Below are positions 55,310 to 63,515 of a DNA stretch of 64,000 nt, in pieces. Source of the stretch: Diploptera punctata. Its lineage: Eukaryota; Arthropoda; Insecta; Blattodea; Blaberidae. The DNA is taken from positions 186,001-250,000 of the forward strand of contig JASPKZ010004951.1 of the NCBI GenBank assembly GCA_030220185.1, read 5' to 3'. Numbering within the stretch: position 1 is the first letter of the stretch; every line of letters starts with the position of its first letter. Under the pieces are notes generated by a model. It was not told the origin of the DNA, searched no databases, and saw nothing but the letters and a program-made list of their open reading frames with translations. A program made the position numbers and the translations under genes.

Positions 55310-55433
55310 AAAAATGAAAAGGAGAAATTAATGAACTTTGAAATTCCTGGGGAAAATGATTTGATTTCGAGGTTCTTCAGCCTACGAATAGAAGGAGCAG
55401 GAAGCGGCTCTTCAAAATGGCAGGACAACAATC

Positions 55434-55482
55434 ATGAAAATAGTGACAATGGAAATGAAGAAGAATGTTCCGAAACTAGTCG
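55434..55482 (+). ncRNA. hammerhead-like motif, PLE family A
   Basis: GTGACAA box (degenerate), T, GGAA/TTCC, GAA, palindrome ACTAGT, C. Confidence 0.45.
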
Positions 55483-55629
55483 AAGAAGAAGATGATGATT
55501 ATGAGGTGAGGTGATAAAATTTGATTTAAATAAATAAATAACTCATAGTGTTAATTCCTAAAAAAGTAATCCAAATATGTCTATTACTTTCTCTGGAATT
55601 ATGTCTTCTATGAGCAAACAGGAGTCGCT

Positions 55630-55975
55630 GGGACGTTCTCTGAGCCTGGTTGTGGCCAATCAGTTCATCAGTTCATGGAGAAATTTGAAGAACAAAATCT
55701 AAAAACTGCTACACTAAAACTGAAAAACTGGTTTCACAATGTTGATGACATATTTGTCATATGAAGCCATGGAAAAGAGGAAGTTGCAAGTTTCCTGGTG
55801 CACATAAATAATGTGAACGAAAATATCCAATTTATTATGAAGGAAGAAAATTTAAACAATATCTACAAAGATGGAGTAGGAGTTGACATCCATAGCCAAC
55901 AATGTAAATACATCAGTCTGGACAAGCTGACGATAAAACAAAAGATTTGTTTTTAAACATGTCCTAAAAGAACTC
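55630..55975 (+). mobile_element. PLE RT fragment (Poseidon-type) with family G tail
   Basis: It reads SMEKFEEQNLKTA, then WFHNVDDIFVI (HNVDD where YVDD is catalytic; the next codon is a stop), HGKEEVASFLVHINNVNENI. A DIHSQQ segment and the hammerhead-like motif follow. It ends near CTTCATAATGTTACTTTC. Confidence 0.7.
55918..55968 (+). ncRNA. hammerhead-like motif, PLE family G
   Basis: Exact CTGACGA, T, AAAACA/TGTTTT, TAA in place of GAA, palindrome ACATGT, C. The core G is lost, so it is probably inactive. Confidence 0.45.
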
Positions 55976-56074
55976 AACTACTATCAGGCAAGATGAAAAC
56001 AGATTCTACTTACTTATTAAGAAGAACTTCATAATGTTACTTTCTATTGTCATTTTATAACTGATTTAGTGAAA

Positions 56075-56720
56075 TCAATGGTAAAGAGAAAAATTTTTGC
56101 CTGAACCGGGAATCTACTCTAGAGTAAGGTAGAGGAAGGATTTATGCTTGGATGGGAATGAAGCCTGAATTAGTTCAGTGGTCAGAGCATTAGAATTGAA
56201 AGTTAAAGGTTCGGGGTTCGATTCTTGGTTGAGACAAAACTGTTTCTCTTTACCATTGATTACAATAATTTAATTGTGTTCATTAATTTACTTTACCATT
56301 GATTACAATAATTTAATTGTGTTCATTAATTTACTTATATCTATCATAGTAACAACTTTAGCTTCTCAATATTAATTTAATAAATAATGTTATAGCTGTG
56401 TAGAGTTCCTTCATGTCTTCTTAATGTAGAAGCCATTCATTGTGTATTTGTGAATGATGATTCAATGCATTTGAATGTGGGACCAGTAGAGAAAGGTAGA
56501 GGAAGGATTTATGCTTGGATGAGAATGAACCTGGAATTAACTCAGTGGTCAGAGCGTTAGCACGGAAAGCTAAAGGTTCGGGGTTCGATTCCCGGTTCAG
56601 GCAACATTTTTTCTCTTTACCATTGATTACAATAATTTAATTGTGTTCATTAATTTACTTATATCTATCATAGTAATAGCTTTAGCTTCTCAATATTAAT
56701 TTAATGATTTAGTGAACTTT
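56075..56720 (+). repeat. two tandem tRNA-derived SINE units (365-bp period)
   Basis: GTAGAGGAAGGATTTATGCT occurs at 56129 and 56493. Heads at 56163 and 56528 have TCAGTGGTCAGAGC (A box) and GGTTCGGGGTTCGATTC (B box). Bodies share ACAATAATTTAATTGTGTTC. A reversed head fragment (about 56073-56105) precedes the first unit. Confidence 0.75.
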
Positions 56721-57302
56721 GTGGTAACCACCAGTCCATTGGGACTGACATGATTTTTACAATTAAAAAGTTAGAATTCTTAGTTGCACATATTATATTG
56801 TATTTATTAATGTATTATTGTCTGAAATTTTATTACATTATCACATTGTAAGATGAAATAGTTTTCTTTTAATTACAAAAACATTTTAATGGACAAATGC
56901 ATGAATCTAAAATTTTGAAATGTTATTACATCTTAACCATAAAAAGTCCATCTAGCAGGAACTACATTAACTAAACAAATTCCTCAGCATGTCAAATTCA
57001 AGTCTGATTTTAATGGTTTACGGTTTCTTTTGTTAAATTGGACAAACTCAATTTCTGATACCAGATTATTTATCATCATCATCCATGCAAGTATTAGACC
57101 ATGTGGCCTGTTACGGTCGCAAAGAGGAGATTATTTAAAAATATAAAACTACAGTGAAAACAAATCATACATAACTGTAAGTTATTATCTATTGCATATT
57201 GTTGTATAATTTGACAAAAATTTAAACAATATCTACAGATTCATTTTTCATCATTTAATTAAACCAATGTGCATTATAGGATAGTTTGCCAATTTAAGGA
57301 TT
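56721..57302. other. no gene recognised
   Basis: AT-rich intron sequence. A TCATCATCATCC run at about 57073 could be a LINE tail remnant. Confidence 0.4.
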
Positions 57303-57313
57303 AATTAAATTGT

Positions 57314-57663
57314 CCTGCGCCGTAGCCGAGCGGTTAAGGTAGGAAGCCTTGGCACAGAGCTACGGGACTTGCGCTGGTTCGAGTCTCCATGGGGGAAGAA
57401 ATTTTCTCATGGTATTTCGGCCAGTATGGGACCGGTGCCCACCCAGCATCGTGAGGCAATTGGGTAGCTACAATAAGTAGCGGCTCCAGGTTGAGGAACC
57501 AGCTATAACGGCTGGGGGACTCGACATGCTAACCACATGTCACCCCTACACTGGCTGTTGATCATCTACCTCTGTGATTGACACATGCGGATGTGAAGGG
57601 CCAGCAGCCGGCTGGTAAAAGGGCAACCGCTGAAAAGTGGAAAGACCCTCAATCGGCAATCGG
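57314..57663 (+). mobile_element. Leu/Ser-type tRNA SINE with 11-bp TSD
   Basis: AATTAAATTGT lies at 57303-57313 and 57664-57674. The head CGCCGTAGCCGAGCGGTTAA is a strong A box and GCTGGTTCGAGTCTCC a B box, about 45 nt apart (long variable arm as in Leu/Ser tRNAs). The best reference copy in the window. Confidence 0.88.
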
Positions 57664-58470
57664 AATTAAATTGTATGGTATATATGTGATGAAAACATGG
57701 TGGTTAATAGAGTGAACTTCTAATATAAACTCCCACTTCTAATGGTCAGATTTCGCTGATTTCTGGATAATACCTTCCTCATTTTATTTTAATACCATAT
57801 ATTGAATTTCACTGCAATAGATTGAAAATTGACACCGCTACAAGATTTTTAAATTTTCATTTCAGATGAAGTCCTACATCTAATGGTTCAATTTTAGTGG
57901 TTAATGAACTCGACCTTTTTTTTAACTGACTGTTAATTACCATGTTTGGTTCTGATAAAGCAAAAACTGCAGCTGCTAGAGTGTTAACGGACATATATAA
58001 ATTTCGGTCATAGTCATTTTTGGTAACAACTAGACAGGATCGATGAGGATCTATAAAATTTTTTTAAAAAAATCTTTTCATGAAAACAACCTCAACAGCT
58101 TCATTCCTTTGGAATTCAATAAATTAAGCTAAATATGAACACTTAGAAAAATTAGCACATATAATTTACCTTGTGACTGAGTGAATGCCTATGGGAATTT
58201 CGTAGTGCATAAATCCACAAAAATTTTATATGATAATGCACAAAAAATTTAACATTTAATAATTAGTTCTTACATGTAAACATAATATATTAATTGAGCT
58301 ATTTTGTTCAATCTGTAATTCCATTTGCACCATGGATTAACCATAGCTACTCAAATATCATTGCAATAAACAACATGCTTTTTTATATACCTCCATTTTA
58401 TTTTTTTACCTCTACTTTGCAAGTCTGCACGTTATATTTATTTCTGTTAAATAAGAAATATTGTTAAAAA
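57664..58470. other. no gene recognised
   Basis: AT-rich intron sequence with no supported element. Confidence 0.4.
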
Positions 58471-58509
58471 TCAAATGAATCGTGAATTCTTCTTACCTCA
58501 TACATCTAT

Positions 58510-58568
58510 ATTTTTTTTAACACAGCACCGCAGGATTGGAGAACCACCTTCTCCAACATCAGCTGATG
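58510..58568 (-). ncRNA. hammerhead-like motif, left arm, family E
   Basis: The minus strand reads CTGATGT, GGAGAA/TTCTCC helix II, then AATCCTGCGGTGC. The core GAA is lost. Confidence 0.35.
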
Positions 58569-58612
58569 ATGGAGAAGATGGTTTTCCAATACTGCGGTGC
58601 TGTGTTTAAAAA
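58558..58612 (+). ncRNA. hammerhead-like motif, right arm, family E
   Basis: Exact CTGATGA, T, GGAGAA/TTTTCC helix II, then CAATACTGCGGTGC, a changed core and helix III. It shares its box with the left arm. Confidence 0.4.
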
Positions 58613-58710
58613 AACATAGATGTATGAGGTAAGACCATTTGATTCTTATTAATGAAACCTCATAGTTAAAATTCCCAAATTTATTATATTAAAAGAAATA
58701 TTGTACTTAC

Positions 58711-58818
58711 TGGTCTTCTGCATGTTTGATTTGTTTTTAGTCCTCTTAGGTGCCTTTTGTATTAATTTCCTTAATGCTTTTTCTCTTAATTCTTCTCGTT
58801 CTCTTTCCTCTTCCATTT
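58711..58818 (-). CDS. internal exon of the host gene (Bdp1-like candidate)
   Basis: A 108-bp exon with acceptor TTTATTTTACAG and donor ACCA|GTAAGTA on the minus strand. It encodes MEEEREREELREKALRKLIQ followed by KAPKRTKNKSNMQKT, a charged helical segment. The exon starts with two bases of a split codon and ends with one base (A), which joins GT of the next exon to give Ser. No stop exists in the frame. Acidic-then-basic helical sequence here suits the region just after a SANT domain in Bdp1, but other nuclear proteins look alike. Confidence 0.8.
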
Positions 58819-58867
58819 CTGTAAAATAAATTTAATTTTAATTTATTCTAAATTTACAATGAAAACA

Positions 58868-59020
58868 TTATATTATTTTTGGTCTGGGAAAGCTGACGAT
58901 AAAACAGAATTGTTTTGAAACATGTCCAAGAACAAATCAACATTAATATTGAGGTAAGATGTCCAGACCAAAAATAATATAATTAAAAAACCTCAAAATA
59001 TAACTTCCTAAAATTAAATA
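58868..59020 (+). mobile_element. PLE tail (family G), plus orientation
   Basis: TATTATTTTTGGTCTGGG, a hammerhead-like motif, then ATTGAGGTAAGATGTCCAGA and AACCTCAAAATATAACTTCC, TAAAATT. It lies 49 bp upstream of the host exon (in the minus-strand gene sense), so the intron side is disturbed close to the splice site. Confidence 0.75.
58884..58930 (+). ncRNA. hammerhead-like motif, PLE family G
   Basis: Exact CTGACGA (58892-58898), T, AAAACA/TGTTTT (perfect), GAA, palindrome ACATGT, C. Confidence 0.6.
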
Positions 59021-59194
59021 TTAATGAAAACATTTTTTAAATTTCTTTTCCATCCTTCCAAATACATTTCAGTTATTTTAATTACTATTTTTGTTGATAT
59101 TTGTATAAGAAACTGTAGAAATACTTTACGACATGTGATGTGAACAATTTTTTCTAAGTTCCAATCATACACCATGTGCATGCGCCAACAAACG

Positions 59195-59625
59195 CAAAAT
59201 GGTTTTTCAAAAATCAGCTATTACAGCACATAGTTTGTTGGAAGGTCATAGAATTGAAAAAGAAGCTAAACTTCTAAAACATTTGGAAAAACCTTTGGAT
59301 TTGACAGTTTGGGAGAAAGTATTTATACAGAAGAACAAATTTAAATCTATGAATTTCGACATTCCGGATGAACGTGACCTCATCTCGAAGTTCATCAAAT
59401 CAATACCAGATGGCAACGATATCTCGAAGTTCGTCAAATCAACACCACATGGCAACGTTATAGAGGGAGATTCCAACGAATATCCGGTAGTCATAATGGC
59501 GGTTGAAAATGAATGACAAGATCATTTGAAAACTATAGTTACCGTGTTTGATAAAACATGAAATATGAGGTAAGATGTTAAAATGACTCATTAATTTATT
59601 AATTAAGAACCTCATAATGTGTTTC
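59195..59625 (+). mobile_element. PLE (family B), 5'-truncated
   Basis: It encodes SAITAHSLLEGHRIEKEAKL, DLTVWEKVFIQKNKFKSMNF, then repeated ISKF.KS.P.GN segments (a 48-bp internal duplication at about 59386-59460) and VVIMAVENE. A hammerhead-like motif, TATGAGGTAAGATG and ACCTCATAATG follow. Confidence 0.8.
59500..59552 (+). ncRNA. hammerhead-like motif, PLE family B
   Basis: TTGAAAA box, T, GAATGA/TCATTT, GAA, palindrome AACTATAGTT, A. CGG before the box pairs with CCG after it. Confidence 0.6.
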
Positions 59626-60650
59626 CCAATTTTAACTTTGAATATTGCATTTTAGTTTATAGATGCCTTTATTTTCATACTTAATGTTGTTTCTGTCTTG
59701 TTAGAAATTATGTTATTGAGTTCATTATTAGTTTTAAAGGCGAGTTTAATGTTTTTATCTTGTTTCTTGATCGAATTAGCTAATTTGGTCGTTTCATTTC
59801 CTGTATAAGTTAGTGTAATCCATTTGTTTGTATTTGTGTTACATTCTTTTTCTAGTTTTGTTATATTTGTTAAATTGATTCTTCTTTTTTTTTATTTTCT
59901 GACTAATTTGTTGATCATTTCTTCTTTGTATCCATTGTTGTGTGCTAGGGATTTTATATAGTTCAGTTATTTTCTGTAGTTTGTTTTGTTTAGTGGTAGC
60001 TTTAACAATCTGTTGATTAGGCTGATAAAGGTGCTCATTTTCTGTTGTATTGGGTGTCTTGATTTTTGGTGTATAGCTATTGTGTTGTTTGTTGGTTTTC
60101 TGTATATGCTTATGTCTAGATTGTTATTAATAAAATTTTTGGAAAATGTTAAGTCTAAATAGTTTATGGAATTATTATTTTCAGTTTATTGTGTGAATTG
60201 AATTTTGTTGTGCATTTTGTTCAATTCATCTGTGATTTATTTTTCTATGTGGATGTCGTTTTCATATATTATTAGAAGGTCATCGACATATCTTACTAAT
60301 ATTGGATTTTGAATGTTTCTTTTAGTATTTCAAAATGTTTGCCTTCAAGGTGTAGTAGGAATATTTCAGAAATGATACCTGCCCATTGGTATTCCGTCGT
60401 CCTGTGTGTATATTTCGTTGTTGAACTTAAAGTAGTTTTGTTTTAAAATTGTTTTAATCATTTTGTTTAGTTGTTCAGTGTACTTTCTGTCTGTCTTTTT
60501 TCTTGTAGATTTGTTCTATTATTTTTATTTTCATTGATTGGGATATTTGTATATAGATTTTTTATGTCAAATGATGCTAATTTGGTGTTTTTGTTGATTT
60601 TTAGACTTTTTATTTGGTTGGCTAGATCAAATGAATTTTTAACTGTATAT

Positions 60651-60828
60651 AAGAAGTGGTTCTTCCGAGCGACATAACACCGGTCAACAACAGTGTACTG
60701 AAGATGGGCCTGCTATAGGCCTGAAATCGCGATCTACTTAACAGAATAATGTGAGGAGAGGTAAGAATCTTTTAATTTAATATTGAATTGAACCTCACAG
60801 TGATAATTCCTATATAAAAAAAGGTTAA
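60651..60828 (+). mobile_element. 178-bp PLE tail insertion with 14-bp TSD
   Basis: TTTTAACTGTATAT occurs at 60637-60650 and 60829-60842. Between them lies only a PLE tail: a short leader, a hammerhead-like motif, TGAGGAGAGGTAAG, ACCTCACAGTG, TTCCTA and an A-rich end. It interrupts the RT of PLE family D. It gives exact borders for a minimal PLE insertion. Confidence 0.9.
60690..60742 (+). ncRNA. hammerhead ribozyme candidate, well formed
   Basis: Box CTGAAGA (60698-60704), T, GGGCC/GGCCT (5 bp), GAA, palindrome ATCGCGAT, C. GTGTA before the box pairs with TACTT after cleavage (A-U, U-A, G-C, one mismatch, G-U). Confidence 0.7.
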
Positions 60829-61021
60829 TTTTAACTGTATATTTGTTTTCTAGTGTAATTTCTTCTTTGAGTTTTGTGGCAATTAGTTTAGATAGTTTAC
60901 AATTAGGTGCGTTTAAGCAGTTGATGATCGGTGTTATGGGAATGTTTTCTGTATGTACTTTTGGTAGGGCTTTCATCACTGGTGTGATGGGATTGTTGTT
61001 AGTCCATCTGTAGTTAATACA

Positions 61022-61905
61022 GAGGGTTGTTCACGATTCCTGGGGACAAGTTCGAAAGGTGATGACATCACTACTATTTACGCAGAGATGCTGCCCACAA
61101 CAACACATGTTCATTCAGTTGAGTGCTACCTGCCACAGTGTTCAGATCTGGTTTACTTGTTAGTATGCTAAGGAAAATCTATCCTTTCTGGGAGGGATAC
61201 GTAACAGCCCTTTCTGATGCTAATTACAGCTATAGTGCTATCATCAAAATGTGCAAGAAGCGAGGTTACAATACATCCAGGAATGGGATTTACTCAGTTC
61301 ATAACAAAAAAGGTAAAACTCGTATGGGATTGATTCCTAAGGGCAAAAAAAACAAGCACGCCTGCTACAAGCCGCACCCCTGAGGTGGTCAGGAAGGTTA
61401 AAGCCCTTGTGACAGGAAACAATCCAGCCACCCAACGAGCTATAGCAGTGAAATTGGGCATAACCATAAACAAAAATTTAAACTTAGAAAAGTGACATAA
61501 AAGCTGGGTTCACAAGCTCCTACCTAGACACATTGCAGAAAGGCGCATCAACAGTAAAAAGCTCTATGAACCCCATCTTGAGGGTGATAAATGGAAGTTT
61601 ATAGATACTTTAGATGAGGCATATGTATATCTTAATGATACAAATAAGCCACGAGCAATTTTTTACTGTCCAAGAGGTGAAAAAATGTTCAAAAGTGGTA
61701 TACCGACTGCAGGGAAAGTTTTTCACGCGGCTTCATGATAATTGCAGGATTTTGCTACAATGGCAAATTAATCATCTGCAGAGTACAAAAAAAGCTAAAG
61801 TTAACTCTGCCTACTACCAAAGGAATGTCCTGTCACCAATTTATACCTCTGAGATCTTTCCTCTATGGTAGAGAAGTGAACAACATCTGGATCATTTATA
61901 TATTA
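61022..61905 (+). pseudogene. Tc1/mariner-superfamily transposase relic
   Basis: The plus strand reads across frames: KIYPFWEGYVTALSDANYSY, PEVVRKVKALVTGNNPATQR (helix-turn-helix side), EGDKWKFIDTLDEAYVYLND, KPRAIFYCPRGEKMFKSGIP, then a DFATMAN-like end. It is truncated by the PLE at 61918. The catalytic Asp set cannot be assigned with confidence. Confidence 0.6.
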
Positions 61906-61990
61906 AATTTGGGAATTTTTAACATTATGAGGTTCAATTAATAATAATTACATGAATCGTGATTTTTTCTTACCTCATACATCTATGTTT

Positions 61991-62050
61991 CTTTAAACAC
62001 AGCACTGCAGTATCGGCGACACTTTGTCGTCATCGTCAGCTGTTTTCACG
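61991..62050 (-). ncRNA. hammerhead-like motif, PLE family E
   Basis: CTGACGA box, T, GACGAC/GTCGCC helix II (one mismatch), GATACTGCAGTGC in place of GAA-palindrome-H. The helix III palindrome ACTGCAGT is intact, but core and cleavage positions are altered. Confidence 0.45.
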
Positions 62051-62835
62051 ACTGTCAATTTTTTCTCCTTTTTGCCGGTAATTATCTAGACTGCCATCTG
62101 GTGTTCTTTTGAAGGAATTCCTCTTCAAACTGCCATCTGGTGTTATTTTAAATGAATCATTTCCTAAACTGCTATCTGTTGTATTTTTGAAGAACTTTGT
62201 AATCAAGCTTGGTTCTTCCGGAATCTCAAAGTTCATAGTTCTAGTATAGTTTTTTTGAATATATATTTTTTCCCAAACTGTTAAATCCAAAGGTTTAGAT
62301 AGATGTTTTAAAAGTTTTGCTTCTTTTTCAATCCTATGATGCTCTAATAAACTATGTGCTGCTATAGCTGATTTTTCAATTTCTCCATTCTTCATGTTTC
62401 TGAAGTGCTCTTTTTTACGAGTTTCCAAGTTCCTTTTTGTTTTTCCTATATATATCTTGTTGCAATCTTTGCAATCAATTTGATAAATCGCAGATTTTTT
62501 GTTGTCTGGGGTATTACATTTATTATTAGTTAACAGCAGATTACCCAGGCTGAATTTGTTAATTGGAGCTAATGTTATATTAAAATTTCTGAAATTTTTT
62601 GAAACTTATTATGAACTTCAGGATGGTAAGTGAATTTCTTGAATTTTACATCTTTCTTGGGACCATGATGTAAGGTGGTGTATTCCTGTAACCTTTTTTG
62701 TTGTTTGAATTTTTTAAATTTATTCTTTATAATGTCTTCATCGAAACCATTTATTTTAGCAACATGAACAATATGATTATATTCCCTGTCAAAATCTTCT
62801 ACATTAAGTGGAATATTAACAATCTGTGTAATAGA
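62036..62835 (-). pseudogene. PLE thumb and GIY-YIG nuclease (left arm)
   Basis: After several frame breaks (62835-62540) the minus strand reads the nuclease: an AIYQIDCKDCNKIYIGKTKR-like segment (the G of GIY reads A) at about 62440-62500. Then comes METRKKEHFRNMKNGEIEKS, SLLEHHRIEKEAKLLKHLSK and a tail with three diverged TPDGSL repeats (KNTTDSSL, KITPDGSL, KRTPDGSL). Confidence 0.8.
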
Positions 62836-63515
62836 CTATTGAAAATTGCATGTTTGTGTCAAATGATTAAAACCTGAAGATTTTATGTAGTTGTCAGTAT
62901 GTGTGTCTTTTCTGTAAATGTTAAATTCAATTTTTTGCTGTTGTTCATTTCTTATTAAGTATAAGTCTAAAAAAGGAATCTTGTTATTTTGTTCCATTTC
63001 AATAGTGAATTTCACTGACTCATCCTGAAGATTAAGCAATTTCAATGCATCTTGAATGTATTTTTTATCAATCACAGCGATAATATCATCTACATATCTA
63101 TACCAACACTTGAAAATCAAAGGATAAGCATTGGTGATATGTGATTCAAGATACCCCATAAATAAATTGGCTAAAAATGGAGAAAGTGGATTTCCCATTG
63201 CCAATCCTGAAATTTGTCTATAAAATTTTCCATTTAATGTGAAAAAGTTATTATCGATACAAATTTTAGTTAGTATTAGATACTCTTCTATGATTTCTGC
63301 CTTTAATTTTTGTGAATATAACCATTTTCTCAAAAATGCGAGCAATTTGTTAACAGGAATGCTAGGAAACAAAGAGATCACATCAAAAGAAACAAGTCTA
63401 TCATTCTGAGCCAAAGTGATGTTATTCAATTTTTCAACCAGTTCAATTGAATTTTCAATGGTCTTATTTTCAAATTCTGGTAGTTCATTAAACTTTTTGG
63501 CCAGCCACTTAGCTA
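62836..63515 (-). pseudogene. PLE reverse transcriptase (left arm)
   Basis: The minus strand from about 63515 reads WLAKKFNELPEFENKTIENS, then NDRLVSFDVISLFPSIPVNK (RT motif A region), GKFYRQISGLAMGNPLSPFL, CWYRYVDDIIAVIDKKYIQD (catalytic YVDD) and NKIPFLDLYLIRNEQQQKIE. The frame breaks at 62836 with a deletion in the AHKHAIF motif. The most complete PLE RT in the window; its N-terminus is still missing. Confidence 0.88.

Larger units (their letters stand above)
54580..55545 (+). mobile_element. PLE (family A), 5'-truncated
   Basis: Decayed RT C-terminal sequence (REIPFLDLTLRRNEENKIEY at about 54620-54690) is followed by thumb-like sequence with frameshifts, then the GIY-YIG nuclease (55088-55309), a hammerhead-like motif and ATTATGAGGTGAGG. 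It ends CTCATAGTGTTAATTCCTA. Confidence 0.8.
58475..58675. mobile_element. tail-only PLE hairpin (family E)
   Basis: Near-perfect arms (58490-58560 and 58566-58636) centre on ATCAGCTGAT, which lies in the ribozyme box. The ribozyme boxes of the two arms overlap. It ends ATGAGGTAAG...ACCTCATAGTTAAAATTCCC. Confidence 0.8.
46143..58710 (-). other. 12.6-kb intron of the host gene
   Basis: The interval between phase-matched donor (58710 side, GTAAGTA) and acceptor (46143-46144, AG). Within it lie the LINE composite, SINE arrays, mariner and many PLEs. Some PLE copies are in the transcribed orientation (minus) and others opposite. Confidence 0.7.
59640..61018 (-). mobile_element. PLE RT, family D (distinct lineage)
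   Basis: The minus strand reads from 61018: KALPKVHTENIPITPIINC (fingers), then, after the insertion at 60651-60828, NYFKFNNEIYTQDDGIPMG, ILVRYVDDLLIIYENDIHIE (catalytic YVDD) and YLDLTFSKNFINNNLDISIY. It uses a T/G-rich codon bias unlike the other PLEs. The nuclease part is absent at the 59640 end. Stops occur but the motif order is intact. Confidence 0.7.
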
